DNA of 64,000 nucleotides from an uncultured Coriobacteriales bacterium (GTDB lineage Bacteria; Actinomycetota; Coriobacteriia; Coriobacteriales; UMGS124). The stretch lies in assembly GCA_934636245.1 (NCBI GenBank), contig CAKUAI010000007.1:1-64000 (forward strand), given 5' to 3'. The translations under genes and the position numbers were made by a program. The notes below the pieces were generated by a model. It was not told the DNA's origin, searched no databases, and saw only the letters and a list, made by a program, of their open reading frames with translations. Shown one piece after another: positions 35,775 through 45,936 of this stretch; position 1 is the stretch's first letter; each line of letters begins with the position of its first letter.

Positions 35775-36797
35775 TTACGGACGCGTCACCATGGTCTTGA
35801 CGCGGCCCTTCTCATCCCAGGCTGCCTTGTAGCCGAACTCCTCCAGGTTCGCCAGGGCGGCCTCGCGCTGGTCCTCGGGAACGTCGATGTTGTCGAGGTA
35901 CACCTTGCGGAAACCGGGATTGTCGATGTAAAGCTCCTGCTTGAAGGGGTTGCGCTTCTTGACTGCGATGGTATAGGCCTGGTAGACGAACACACCGGCG
36001 TTGAACAGCAGCGCGATGACCGAGATGGTCATGTGGGCCGCCGGGTCGTTCGTGGAATGCACGATGAAGGCGGGGTGCAGGAAGAACCACGGCACCGTCA
36101 TGGTCACGATCATGTTCACGGCAAGCGTGCGCACGCGGTGCTGCGCGTAGGCGCCGCGCTTGATGAAGAACGCCGGGATGGTGCAGGCCGCCAGCAGCAC
36201 CAGGCCGCAGTACATGGAACGGTCGGAGACGCTGTTGTAGGTGTAGGCAAAGTTCCACAGGTCGTAGCCGATGATCCAGAACCACAGCTGGTCGGGCCAG
36301 ACAAAGTCCTTCTTCTTGCCGCGGCTGACGATGATGCCGAAGAAACCGCAGATGCACAGAGCATTCAGGATGCCGGCGATGCCGTTGATGACGTTCCAGG
36401 GGCCGCCGACCACCATGTAGCCGTCCACGATGCCGTTGACACCCGTGAGCTGGAAGTCGCGGATGCAAGCCTCAAGGATGTTGATGGCGAAGATGATGGG
36501 CGGGATGCAGACGACGTACTTCTTCTGGAAGGCGGGGAAGTACACGATGAGCCATCCCAGAATCGCGCCCGCCAGACACGAGTAGGTCTTCACCCACTGG
36601 AACCACGTGCCCGCGCCCGTGCCCTCGACCGCCGTGTGCGGCCAGACAAATATCGTGAGCACCGTGGGCAAAGCGATGAAGATTGCGCCGCCCACCCATT
36701 TGTTGAGGCGCGACAGCTCGTTCATGCCAATAAGAAACACCAGGTAGAGCAAGACACTCACTATCGCCGTCCCCGAAAGCGGCTCATAAAAGAACAT
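35775..36797 (-). CDS. DUF5692-type membrane protein, copy 2
   Basis: 340 residues from ATG 36797, which follows AAGGAGGAAGGGGAC; a frame open to 36977 has no better start. It is a paralog of the gene 80 bp downstream: LVFLIGMNELSRLNKW, TIFVWPHTAV, WNVINGIAGILNAL, WPDQLWFWIIGYDLWNFAYTYN. The C-terminal tail has about 40 extra hydrophilic residues (NPGFRKVYLDNIDVPEDQ). Tandem duplication followed by a TetR gene suggests a regulated two-subunit membrane complex. Confidence 0.75.
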   Translation of the reverse strand: MFFYEPLSGTAIVSVLLYLVFLIGMNELSRLNKWVGGAIFIALPTVLTIFVWPHTAVEGTGAGTWFQWVKTYSCLAGAILGWLIVYFPAFQKKYVVCIPPIIFAINILEACIRDFQLTGVNGIVDGYMVVGGPWNVINGIAGILNALCICGFFGIIVSRGKKKDFVWPDQLWFWIIGYDLWNFAYTYNSVSDRSMYCGLVLLAACTIPAFFIKRGAYAQHRVRTLAVNMIVTMTVPWFFLHPAFIVHSTNDPAAHMTISVIALLFNAGVFVYQAYTIAVKKRNPFKQELYIDNPGFRKVYLDNIDVPEDQREAALANLEEFGYKAAWDEKGRVKTMVTRP

Positions 36798-37051
36798 GGG
36801 GGTCCCCTTCCTCCTTGCACTTTGCGAGCCCATCGAACCAGCGTGCGAACGCCCCCGTCGCGCACGTCCAATCAATGCGGCCCGCCCCTTTGGCGGGAGT
36901 GTATCAGGGAGATTTTTTGTCGGTTTGACGCTTAGGGGTTGATTCGTCAAGGAGGGAGGTGGAGAGCGGGAAGGCAAATGAAGGGCCTGCGGCTCAGCGT
37001 CAAGCGTCCAAAACGCAGTCGACTTCCTGCAGAAAAGGTGACGGAATGAAA

Positions 37052-37084
37052 TTAGTTTGCTGTACCTAACTAAATGAGTATACT
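37052..37084 (+). promoter_or_regulatory. Promoter with overlapping TTAGTT/AACTAA dyad
   Basis: TTGCTG (37057-37062), a 16-bp spacer and TATACT (37079-37084) make a plausible sigma-70-type promoter. TTAGTT (37052-37057) and AACTAA (37068-37073) are inverted arms over the -35 region, a likely operator. Nothing else was seen in 36798-37051. Confidence 0.5.
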
Positions 37085-37130
37085 TGGCAATCGTGTTTGC
37101 TATATCAAACTTTTACCAAGGAGGCGCTCC

Positions 37131-37862
37131 ATGGAACTCACCCGTCGTTCGCTCGTCTCACTTTTCGCTGCCGGCGCCCTCGCCAGCATCGCCCCCATCT
37201 CCGCCTTCGCCGACGAAGCCGCAGGGACCGAGGAGGAGAGCGTCATCACCGCCCCCGCAGGCTCCGAAGAGGCGGCAGCCCAGCTCATCGACGCCATTCA
37301 GGGCGACTATGTCGAGCTCTTCCCCGTCCTTCGCCAGTATCCTGACATCTGGCACGAGCAGTGCGCCGCCATCGTGGGCGAAGACGACGCCGACGACACG
37401 GCAGAGATGCTGCAGGCATCCGTGGAGGGCACGCTTCGCGGCGAGGAGGCGGCCGAAGCCTACGAGGCCGACCCCGACTCCATGGCGTTTGACTGCTACT
37501 TCCCCGACGGCGTCGCGACGCTGCACTTCGACGGAGCTACCGTGAGCGGAACCGCACAGGACGGCACCGAGGTCTTCTCCCATGAGTACGAATATCTGTG
37601 CTACTCCCCCGTCGTCGACTTCTACGCGTTCCGCACCGCCGACGAGGACGCCGGCGAGTACCGCTACTTCGTGAGCCGCTCAGACAATCCTGCCGACACG
37701 TTCCACCTCGAGATGCGCTTCGGCAGCGACCTCAACGACCTGTTCGACTTCTTCACGGGGGCCTACGCCTACACCATGCCCGCCGCCATTCCAGCCGACG
37801 CGAGCGACGAGCTCATCGAGCAGTGCATCACCCTCTTCGTGACCGAGAATCTCGAGGGGTAG
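37131..37862 (+). CDS. Secreted protein with twin-arginine-like signal, possible ZinT-like fold
   Basis: 243 residues; ATG 37131 follows AAGGAGGCGCTCC. The signal peptide is MELTRRSLVSLFAAGALA to SAFADE. The C-terminal 120 residues (LHFDGATVSG, YEYLCYSPVVDFYAFR, YFVSRSDNPADTFHLEMRFG, then FTGAYAYTMPAAIP) weakly recall the ZinT/YodA lipocalin-like metal-binding domain, but the metal-binding histidines are mostly absent. The rest is very acidic. Function not assigned. Followed by an intrinsic terminator, so monocistronic. Confidence 0.65.
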   Translation: MELTRRSLVSLFAAGALASIAPISAFADEAAGTEEESVITAPAGSEEAAAQLIDAIQGDYVELFPVLRQYPDIWHEQCAAIVGEDDADDTAEMLQASVEGTLRGEEAAEAYEADPDSMAFDCYFPDGVATLHFDGATVSGTAQDGTEVFSHEYEYLCYSPVVDFYAFRTADEDAGEYRYFVSRSDNPADTFHLEMRFGSDLNDLFDFFTGAYAYTMPAAIPADASDELIEQCITLFVTENLEG

Positions 37863-37927
37863 ACCGGCGAGGCCGCGTGCCGCCCGCACGGGCCCACCCC
37901 GCAAGCAAGGCGACTCCCAACCAGAAC

Positions 37928-37968
37928 AGCCGCCCCCTTCCGAATGCATCCGGGAGGGGGCGGCTTCG
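37928..37968 (+). terminator. Intrinsic terminator after the secreted protein
   Basis: AGCCGCCCCCTTCC pairs with GGGAGGGGGCGGCT; the sequence TTCGCTTAT follows. Confidence 0.7.
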
Positions 37969-38094
37969 CTTATCAAGAGGGGCTATCGAGCATCACCGCG
38001 TCGTCGGCGTCGCATCGGGCAGGTCCGTTTATCGAGGGAGTCCTACTTACACTCGTTGCCCACACACCGCAGGTACAAGACGTACCGCAATGCG

Positions 38095-38240
38095 AACTCA
38101 CTCATTAAAGTGTAGCCAATTGCCAAAAACTCGCTCATGTTTTTGCATTACCTGGTAAAACGGCACCACTGCTTTATTCCGGATTGCGCTGGGAACGAGG
38201 GCCCTTTCACGGCTTGAGCTTGAAGCGTAGCCCGTTGACA
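38095..38240 (+). repeat. Remnant of an ATPase-type array element, copy 1 (33-bp period)
   Basis: AACTCACTCATTAAAGTGTAGC at 38095 and AACTCGCTCATG at 38128 are 33 bp apart. A shared segment TTTTTGCATTACCTGG and about 90 bp of further similarity to 41874-41970 follow (for example GAACGAGGGCCCTTTC in this copy). No ATPase codons remain here. The wider 37969-38632 gap has no gene I can support. Confidence 0.7.
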
Positions 38241-38632
38241 TCTCTGCCAGTTATTCCTTGTCTAATTGAGCCCCGCAAACAGAAACGCGCCAAGGGTGCT
38301 CGCATGTGCCCGAGCATGAGAACTTCAAGGGACAGTGCTTCAGCATGTCTGCGGCGACCCGGGCGGCCACGGGGCTGGCGCAATCACAAAGCTGCTCTCC
38401 AGCTATAGATAAATGCATGTGCTCGATAAGGCCCCTTGTCGCCCCGGCTTAGCACCCCGCCTCTCCAAAGCTTCTGTTCCAAACAATCTACCAGCAAAAA
38501 CACAACTATCGTCAGATTTCTGTCGATGGCAAATTGTTGCCAAATCACTATCTTTTTTTGTCCTGAGCGCCCTTTTCTGCGCAAAGAGGTGCAAGAGAAC
38601 AGTTCGAAACCGAGAGGGATGGAGAAGGGAAC

Positions 38633-39997
38633 ATGAAACGACCGACAACCATGCAACGGCAAAAGGCGACGGCATTCGTGGGCGGCATCCTGGCGTGTGT
38701 CTTACTCGCAGGCGGCTCACTGGCTGCGCAGGCCGAGCCCGGCACCGCCACTGAGATTCCAGCCGCACAGGCATCGCAAGCCGCAGATACCCAAGGCGAC
38801 GGCCTCCAAGCGGCACGCGAGGCGTATGCCAAGGCAACCCCCGCCGCAAGCGGCAACTGCGCTACCTGCCATACCAACATCGACATGCTCGAGGCGTCGC
38901 TCTCCTCCAGCAACCTCAGCGCAAGCACGTATCTCGTGAGCGACACCTATGTCACCTCCACCCATGGGCAGCTCGGCTGCACGTTCTGTCACGGCGGCGA
39001 CGCCGACGCAACCGACGCCGCCACGGCCATGGAAGGCATCACTGCCGACCCTTCGGTCGACGCCGGCGTGACCGTGTGCGGCCAGTGCCATGAGGACGTG
39101 ACCGATGTGTACAAAACAAGCCTGCATTACACCACGGCGGGCCTGTCCGCCAAATACCTGGTACGCACCGGCCTTGCGGAGGACGCCACAGGCGAGTGCC
39201 TCTACAACGACAACTGGCAGCAAAGCTCCTGCATGGACTGTCATCAGTCCTGCGCCATGTGCCATGTGACCCAGGCAAAGGAGGACAAACCCGGGCACGA
39301 CTTCATGCTGTCCGACAACAACGAGGACGCCCAGCAGAGTTGCTTGGCCTATTGCCACTCTGGCGGCCTAGGCACCTGCTTCCCCAATACCGACGTGCAC
39401 TACAAGGCGGGCATGAGCTGCATGGACTGTCACAACGTGACCGAGATTCACGGTGACGGCATCTATCGCACCACAATGATTCATTCGGGCATCGTGACCA
39501 CCGAATGCCAGGACTGTCACGATGAGGACTCGCTTGAGGGTGAATGGCACTCCGCCGAGCACCTCGCCAAGGCCACGTGCTGGTCGTGCCATAGTGGCGA
39601 GTACCGCACCTGCTCCAACTGCCACAGCTGGACGCCCAGCCGCGACACGGACAGCCCGCTTGCCGGTGCCGAGGAGTCCTTCGGCGTGACCTTGGGCACC
39701 GATGAGCAGACGGGTCAGATCACCACGCTGGCCATTGCGCCCGTAGGCAGCGAGATGTTCCAGGACGGCGGCGTTGAAAGCGTCGACATGGCCCTGCTCA
39801 ACACGACGAGCGCCATCTACCCCGCCATGTTCCACGCCACGATTGTGCCCGAGGTAAACCAGGAGTTCTGCAACGAGTGCCACGGCGAGGGCACCTACCT
39901 CATCACCGAGGACCAGCTGCTCTTCCCTGATTACGAGAGCGGCTTCCTCACCGACCCGCTTCCCGCAGTCGACGTCAACGACTACCTGGAGAAGTAG
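38633..39997 (+). CDS. Secreted multiheme c-type cytochrome, 11 haem motifs
   Basis: 454 residues; ATG follows GAAGGGAAC. The signal peptide ends near residue 34 (LAAQAEP). Ten CxxCH motifs are visible (CATCH, CTFCH, CGQCH, CMDCH, CAMCH, CMDCH, CQDCH, CWSCH, CSNCH, CNECH) plus one CLAYCH, a CxxxCH spacing that may still hold haem. There is no membrane anchor after the signal. Such cytochromes carry electrons to extracytoplasmic flavoproteins, as in the NrfH/Cgr1-type arrangements known in this group. A LuxR-type gene follows and a flavoprotein remnant stands 2.3 kb on, so this may be what is left of a cytochrome-regulator-flavoprotein set. Confidence 0.88.
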   Translation: MKRPTTMQRQKATAFVGGILACVLLAGGSLAAQAEPGTATEIPAAQASQAADTQGDGLQAAREAYAKATPAASGNCATCHTNIDMLEASLSSSNLSASTYLVSDTYVTSTHGQLGCTFCHGGDADATDAATAMEGITADPSVDAGVTVCGQCHEDVTDVYKTSLHYTTAGLSAKYLVRTGLAEDATGECLYNDNWQQSSCMDCHQSCAMCHVTQAKEDKPGHDFMLSDNNEDAQQSCLAYCHSGGLGTCFPNTDVHYKAGMSCMDCHNVTEIHGDGIYRTTMIHSGIVTTECQDCHDEDSLEGEWHSAEHLAKATCWSCHSGEYRTCSNCHSWTPSRDTDSPLAGAEESFGVTLGTDEQTGQITTLAIAPVGSEMFQDGGVESVDMALLNTTSAIYPAMFHATIVPEVNQEFCNECHGEGTYLITEDQLLFPDYESGFLTDPLPAVDVNDYLEK

Positions 39998-40175
39998 TGC
40001 GGCCGAAACTCTATATGATTAGCTAGACAACATTTTGTGGCCAGCGCAGGGCCGGGGGGGGCGACCGTGTCATCTACGGGCGCCCCCTACACGTTCAGCC
40101 CCGGGCGGTGTATGATACGGCACCGCATGCACACATTTTCTCGCCAGAGACCATAGCGCTACAGGAGGACAAACG

Positions 40176-41657
40176 ATGAACGGCGCGCGGCAACGCATAG
40201 GGGCAAGCGCACATGCCGTTTATGCGGCGACCGGCATATGGGTGGCATGGAACCTGTCCGCGTTTCTCTCCCCCGCAAGCACTGCGGCCCTTGCCTGCGC
40301 CACCCTAATCTGCTCGTTGGCCCTCAGCATTCTCGTTGGTTGGGAAAAGCGGTGGAGGATACCCAGGAAAAATGTGTTTGGCGCCCTGTTTGCAGCATGC
40401 GCCCCGGCAGGGACACTGCTTTCATATCTTGGCGCGGCGTCGTTGAACCCCCTGGCTCTCGTGCTTGGCGCGATTCTTGCAGGCATGGGGTGCGCAGGCG
40501 CGTTTCTCGCCATCGGGGGCGCTTTGGGCGGGCAGGATGTCGGCCGTAACATGCACAGCGTTCCAATCGCCGCAGGACTGGGGGCTCTGCTGTACCTGGC
40601 GCTGTCCCAGCTCCCCCCTCTTGCTCGCTCGTTCTCCTTTGTTGCCCTGCCCCTTTTGGCCGGCACCCTGCTGACCGCTTCCGCGCACATTCGAATATCC
40701 CCAAGCAATGCCAGCGCAAGAGGCCTCGCGCCTGGGGGCACCGGGCCCAAGGCCGCCACCCCGCAAAACTCCGGACGCACCGTGGCCAACACGCCGTTCG
40801 ACCGCTGGGAGATTACCGTCAAGATTGCCGGTTTCTGGCTTGCGTTCGGGTTTATCTGGGGACTGGGACTCAACGGTCAACTGGCACAGAACGATTGGTC
40901 CCTACATGTCATTTGCGCAGGCCTTGCCTGCGTCATGGCCGGAGTCATGTACGTCTCCTTCAACAAAGCAGGCAAGAATTTTATGGCCGCCTTCTGGAGC
41001 CTGTCGGCGATCATGGTTATCGGGGTTGCCGCGGTGGCCGTCATGGGGGGCCAAGCCAGCAAGCCGTTCTTCGCGCTTGCCCTCGTTGAACGCCTCTTCA
41101 TCCAGCTCGTCCTCTTCATCCACTTTGCCGGGCTATCCCACAAGAGCGGCTACCCCACCACACTTCTTTTTGGGCGATCGTTCGAGGCCCTCTGCGCGGC
41201 GGAGGCATCGGGGCTGCTCCTTGGAAAGCTCTGCGCGCCCCTCGTCGCCCATTGGCTCGCTCTCGTCCTGTTGGGGGTTCTCTGCATTGTCATCATGAGC
41301 TACATTGCCCTCATCATGCAGGTCAACAACGGGCTGCATCGCACGGAGCTCGAGCGAGCCGTGGAAGTCGCCCGGCAAGAGGCACTCGCTCAGGCGCAGA
41401 CGGCTTCAAAGGAAGCGGAGATCCCCGATAGAGACGCCCTGAACTTGGGGGATGTATTCAGGCTCTCCGCGCGCGAGATCGAAGTCTGCTCCCTTCTGCT
41501 TGATAGCAGAAGCGCCTCATACATCGCGGATAAGCTCAGCGTCAGCCTGTCCACTGCAAACACCCACATCAGGCACATTTATGCAAAGGTGGGTGTCTCG
41601 AGCAGGCAGCAGCTCGGCGCAACCGCAGAAAGCCTGCGCGAGAGGAGAGAGCCCTAA
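40176..41657 (+). CDS. LuxR-type regulator with multi-spanning membrane domain
   Basis: 493 residues; ATG follows ACAGGAGGACAAACG. About twelve hydrophobic segments are followed by a hydrophilic linker rich in Glu and Ala, and the helix-turn-helix FRLSAREIEVCSLLLDSRS and LSVSLSTANTHIRHIYAKVG. It lies 178 bp after the cytochrome gene and upstream of a truncated flavoprotein, so its natural target may be either. Confidence 0.9.
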   Translation: MNGARQRIGASAHAVYAATGIWVAWNLSAFLSPASTAALACATLICSLALSILVGWEKRWRIPRKNVFGALFAACAPAGTLLSYLGAASLNPLALVLGAILAGMGCAGAFLAIGGALGGQDVGRNMHSVPIAAGLGALLYLALSQLPPLARSFSFVALPLLAGTLLTASAHIRISPSNASARGLAPGGTGPKAATPQNSGRTVANTPFDRWEITVKIAGFWLAFGFIWGLGLNGQLAQNDWSLHVICAGLACVMAGVMYVSFNKAGKNFMAAFWSLSAIMVIGVAAVAVMGGQASKPFFALALVERLFIQLVLFIHFAGLSHKSGYPTTLLFGRSFEALCAAEASGLLLGKLCAPLVAHWLALVLLGVLCIVIMSYIALIMQVNNGLHRTELERAVEVARQEALAQAQTASKEAEIPDRDALNLGDVFRLSAREIEVCSLLLDSRSASYIADKLSVSLSTANTHIRHIYAKVGVSSRQQLGATAESLRERREP

Positions 41658-41840
41658 CCGAGCTTGCGCCTTACGCTTGGGCATGTCGCCCCCCCAAGTG
41701 AAAACCGCCCGTATCCTCGTGATTTCACACTCTTCCGTGTTCCACAAGTACTCCTGGGCGCATTTTCCCAAGATTGGAAATGGCTGTTATAAACACTTTT
41801 CCAAGTTGAGGCAGCACCGAACGAATGGCCCTGCGACGAG

Positions 41841-42240
41841 AACTCGCTCATGAAAGTGTGACTGTAGGCCAAAAATTCGCTCCTGTTTTTGCATTACCTG
41901 GTAAAACGGCAGCCACTTGCCTTATTCCGGATTGCACTGGAAACGAGGGCCCTTTCACGGCTTGAGCTTGAAAAGGTGCCGGCACCTCTTCTTGGACCGC
42001 AACGCCCTCAGCGCATGCCGGCTGTCGTGCATACGAGAGGCCTCCTTGCGCCAGCCGAGGCAAAGGCTAAATAATAGGACCGCCAAGTCCCTGCGCGCCT
42101 TCATTGAGTCTAATGTCTATCCGGACATCGACTGGGGCTCGAACTGTGCGGCAGCAACGTCAGCCACGAGGATTCCGTGCTGGCGCCGCCGTGCTTCACC
42201 GCGTTTCTCCTGCACAGGTACCTGGTGGGGAAATTGCAGG
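41841..42240 (+). pseudogene. Array element joined to the last codons of a DUF4143 ATPase
   Basis: AACTCGCTCATGAAAGTGTGAC at 41841 and AATTCGCTCCTG at 41874 (33-bp period) are followed by TTTTTGCATTACCTGG and shared spacer sequence. From about 42075 the sequence matches the end of a DUF4143 ATPase, as preserved at 59340-59501 (for example DIDWG and FTAFLLHRYLVGK), in a broken frame. The ATPase body between array and tail is missing. The tail's stop codon is lost and the frame runs into a flavoprotein remnant. Confidence 0.7.
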
Positions 42241-43388
42241 ACTTCCTGGGCTTGACAAACCACGTCGTAGGCGGCGGCACCTACAACGAGGGAGACGGGC
42301 TTTCCATGTGCCAGTCCGTGGGCTACTGTCTGTGGCACATGAACGTCTACGAGGGCATCGGCGCCGGCTGGTTGTACGACCCGAGCAGGCTCTCGTTCAC
42401 GCGCCTGCCCAACGGCATCAACGCCGGCTCCTCCATCTACGTGGGCAACGAGGGGCGCCGCTTCTACAACGAGACTCTCCAGCTGCGCCACGGCCACGCC
42501 GACCCTGGCAACGGCCGTTGGGAGAACCCCGAGTGGCCCGAGGCGATTTACGTCGTGTTTGACCAGGCGAAGATGGACGAGCTGACAAACACCGCCCCCT
42601 TGGACGACGCGGCGGCCGACGCCATCATGCAATGTGCGAGCGTCGCCGAGGCGGCCGAGGCCATCGGCTGCCCGGAGGAGAATCTCCAGCAGACAATCGA
42701 CGACTTCAACGCCTTCGTGGAAGGCGGGCGCGACTTCACCTGCGGCCGCGACGTGACCACAATGCGCGCCTTCGACGGGGTTGCCTACTATGTGGTGCGC
42801 GCCACGGGCGGCATTCTGAACACGCAGGGCGGCCCCGAACGCGACGCCCAGGCTCAGGTGCTGGACACCGCCGGCAACCCCATCCCGCACCTGTACAGCG
42901 CCGGCGAACTGGGCGGAATCACGGCCTGCATGTACCAGGGCGGAACGAACGTGGCCGAGTGCTTCATCTTCGGCGACATCGCCAGCACGAACGCCGCCGC
43001 CAAGAAGGACCTGCTGCCGGCCTACGTCCCGCTCGAGGAGGCGGCCTGCACCCCGGCCGGCCCGGGCGATGAGACGGACCTGACGGCCGACACCGACGGC
43101 ACGAGCTCCTCCGCAAACGCCGACGGCACGCTCTCGGGCTCGGCCAAGGGCATGGGCGGCCAGGTCCCCGTCACCGTGACGTTGGACGCCGACGGAAAGA
43201 TTGTCTCCGCCGAGGTAGGCGAGAACACCGAGACCGAGGGCATCGGCTCCAAGGCCATCGAGCAGATGCCGGCGGAGTTTGTGGGACTTTCCACCGCCGA
43301 GGAGATCGACGGCGTGGACGGCGCCTCCGGTACCACCGTCACAAGCAAGACTCTCAAGGACGCCGTGAGGGCAGCGATGGGCCTGTAA
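42241..43388 (+). pseudogene. 5'-truncated flavoprotein with C-terminal FMN-binding domain
   Basis: About 380 codons in an open frame, starting inside the FAD/substrate domain (GGTYNEGDGLSMCQSVG). The Tat signal and the FAD Rossmann motif are gone. The rest is well kept: SIYVGNEGRRFYNE, HLYSAGELGGITACMYQGGTNV. A C-terminal FMN-binding domain ends in GASGTTVTSKTL, where SGAT is changed to SGTT, although the Thr after it remains. Because it is fused to the DUF4143 tail upstream and lacks the nucleotide fold, it should be inactive. The clean frame suggests recent loss. Confidence 0.8.
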
Positions 43389-43500
43389 AACGAATGTTTT
43401 GCCCGTGTCGTCTGGGGTACCGAGCGCGTCCTGGACGGCACGAACAACACCTGTCGCGTAAAAGAGCCCGAAGCGGCCCAGTCGTTAACGGAAGCAATCC

Positions 43501-44680
43501 CTACTTCTTCTCTGCCTGGTATTTCTTCACAAGCGCCAGAAGATCCTCGCGCGAGTGACAGCGGGTTTTGGTGTAGATGTGGTTGACGTGGGAGCGAACA
43601 GTACCGGAGGCGACGCCCAACTCCTGGGCGACGTGGCCTTGCGTGTGGCCCTGAGCAAGGAGGGCAGGACCTGCGCCTCGCGCGCCGAGAGCCCAAAGTC
43701 ATCGGCAATCCGACGGTATACGTAGGCCAGGGCCTCCTGAGACTCGGCGATAACCTCTTGGACGAATGCTTCGTGATCTCGCATGGATGCGAGACGCATG
43801 AGAGAGGCGGAAGAGTAGAGGCAAAGCAGCAGGACACCAGTGGCCAACGCCGGGACGGTGGCAACTGAGGCAGCCGCAGGCTCGCCCAACCGCCCGAATA
43901 GCCAGGCACCACAGATCTGGCCAATCAATATCGCGAACAGAACGAGCGCCTTTTCGCCGAGCGCAAGGCCGAGCGGCCTCCTGCCAAGGAAATACTTGAG
44001 CTCGGAAAGCTGCACGGAAGACAGACATATCCATGCGAGCCACAGGCAGGGGTACATCAACTCGACGCGCGTGACACCCTCGGCGGCCCCGATAACGGGC
44101 AGCATCAGAGTGGCAATTGGAACAAGCGGAACAAACCGCATGGCATTGCCCACTCCCCATCCGCCGGCCAAACACACGATGCACAGCAGGGCAAGTGCAC
44201 CGGACGAGACGGCAGACACGGCCGATCCGTAGGCTATCGGCCCAGCGCCCGCGGCCAGCAACGCAGCCTGAAGCACCCCGAGTCCCGACCCAAGCGCAAT
44301 GCGCGAGAAAATAAACTCCACACGCGTTCGGGCCGTACATGAGTCCTGCTCCACCTGGAAATTCACTAAAGGCTCTCTCGCCTGCAAATGCACAAGAATG
44401 CCGGCTGAAATCACCCAATAGAGACTTGTGATGGATGAGAACATCCCGGGCAAAGGGCCAAACACCTGATCGACCGCGATCGCCACGCACTGCAGGGCGA
44501 GAGCGAGCAGCGCCGCACCCGAAACCGCGGCAAAGGCACGGCCCCGCGTCACCGACACAAACCTCGCGCTCCACAAAAGCATGAGCAGGCTGCCGCCGAC
44601 ATTGCGCAATCTGCCCGGCAAGACCATAGCAGCACCGGATGCGGCGAGCAGCATGCCTAGACTACCAACAGCGCACAGCG
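43501..44680 (-). pseudogene. LuxR-type regulator, 5'-truncated and frameshifted
   Basis: Membrane segments from about the third onward can be read (from near 44680), then FGLSAREAQVL. The frame breaks near 43660: the next stretch LLAQGHTQGHVAQELGVASG and VRSHVNHIYTKT lies in another frame and ends at the stop at 43501. The N-terminal segments are missing. The broken 5' end abuts, head to head, the broken 5' end of the flavoprotein remnant at 44681. Confidence 0.8.
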
Positions 44681-45833
44681 CCAGACCTACACCGGCCGCG
44701 AGGGCACCAAATTCGTGGGCTCCACCTTCGACACGGGCGACGGCATCGACATGGCCGCAGAGGTCGGTGCGCAACTCTGGCACATGAACTGCCTGTCGGG
44801 CCCCTTCGTGAACCCGCCCAAGCCGGGCAGCGAACAGGCGTGATGGTGCGGCGGTGGCCTCAACCGTGCGACCGACACCGGCAACTCCATCTTCGTCACC
44901 GCCAACGGCAAGCGCTTCATGCGCGAGTGTGGCATGAACCACCACGGCTTCATGCCGGTGGGCGACACGTACATGAACATGCAGCTCCCCAAGAAGTTCT
45001 TCGCGGTGATGGACGCCGACGGCTTCGCCACCTCGCAGTTCCACGGCAAGCCAACCTACGTCGTCGTGGGGATGGACAACATCTCCCAGGCCGACACCGT
45101 CGAAGAGCTCGCCGAGAAGCTGGGTGTGGACCCCGAGGGTCTCGCCCAGACCGTGGCGGACTACAACGCCTACTGCGACCAGGGCTTCGACACCGACTTC
45201 GCCCGCTACCCCGAGACCCTGGTCAAGATCGAGAGCGGCCCGTTCTACGGCATCGAGTACACCGGCGCGTTCGTAAACGCCCAGGGCGGAGCCAAGCGCG
45301 ACGCAAACTGCCAGGTGCTCGACTGGGACGATAAGCCCATCGCCCACCTGTACGAGGCCGGTGAGCTCGGCTCCTTCTGGGGCGGCGTCTACATCGCGGG
45401 CGGCAACATCGGCGAGACCATGTACTCCGGCCGCATCGCCGGTGCCAACGCCGCAGCCGCAAAGGACGACGCAACGGAGGAACCTGCGGGCGCCGCGGCG
45501 CCGGTCAACGAAATCACGGCCTTCGACGCCGACGCGATTGTCGCCTCCTATGAGTGCGGCGAGAACGAGCATGTGGGCGTCGCCCTGGGCATCCACGCCC
45601 CCATCGTCGTTAAGGTCACGCTCGACGGCCAGACCGTCACCGCCGTCGAGGTGCTGAGCCAGATGGAGTCCCCCGATGTCGTGCTCGACCTGTTCACCGA
45701 CATGCCCGCGCGCATGGTCGAGGCCGGCAGCGCCGACGTCGACCTTCAGACAGGCGCAACCATCGCCAGCCGCGGATTGCAGGACGCCGTCAAGGACGCC
45801 ATGGCCCGCGCGGGTGTGGTGATTGAGGGATAG
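44681..45833 (+). pseudogene. 5'-truncated flavoprotein with in-frame TGA and degenerate FMN domain
   Basis: The frame opens with TYTGREGTKFVG, inside the FAD/substrate domain, so signal and Rossmann fold are missing. A TGA stop at 44841-44843 interrupts it (GSEQA, stop, WCGGG). It continues SIFVTANGKRFMRECG, HLYEAGELGSFWGGVY and a C-terminal FMN-binding-like domain ending QTGATIASRGLQ, where the usual SGATxTS is altered. Read with the adjacent LuxR remnant this was once a divergent regulator/reductase pair. Confidence 0.8.
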
Positions 45834-45892
45834 CGCCATCAACCCAAGCGCACTCAAAAAGGGGCTGTAACAAAAGCCTCGATAACGAAATC

Positions 45893-45936
45893 GAGCCCCG
45901 TTCGGACCGCTCCGGTCCGAACGGGGCTTTTTTGGC
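45893..45936 (+). terminator. Strong intrinsic terminator
   Basis: AGCCCCGTTCGGACC pairs with GGTCCGAACGGGGCT over a short loop and is followed by TTTTTT. Between here and the next gene at 46259 no other feature is clear. The phrase GGGGCTGTAACAAAA just before the hairpin recalls ends of some insertion sequences, but no transposase remains. Confidence 0.85.

Noticed and set aside
38403..38849. 148-codon minus-strand frame upstream of the 11-haem cytochrome
   Set aside because: Overlaps the cytochrome start, no ribosome site and no motif.
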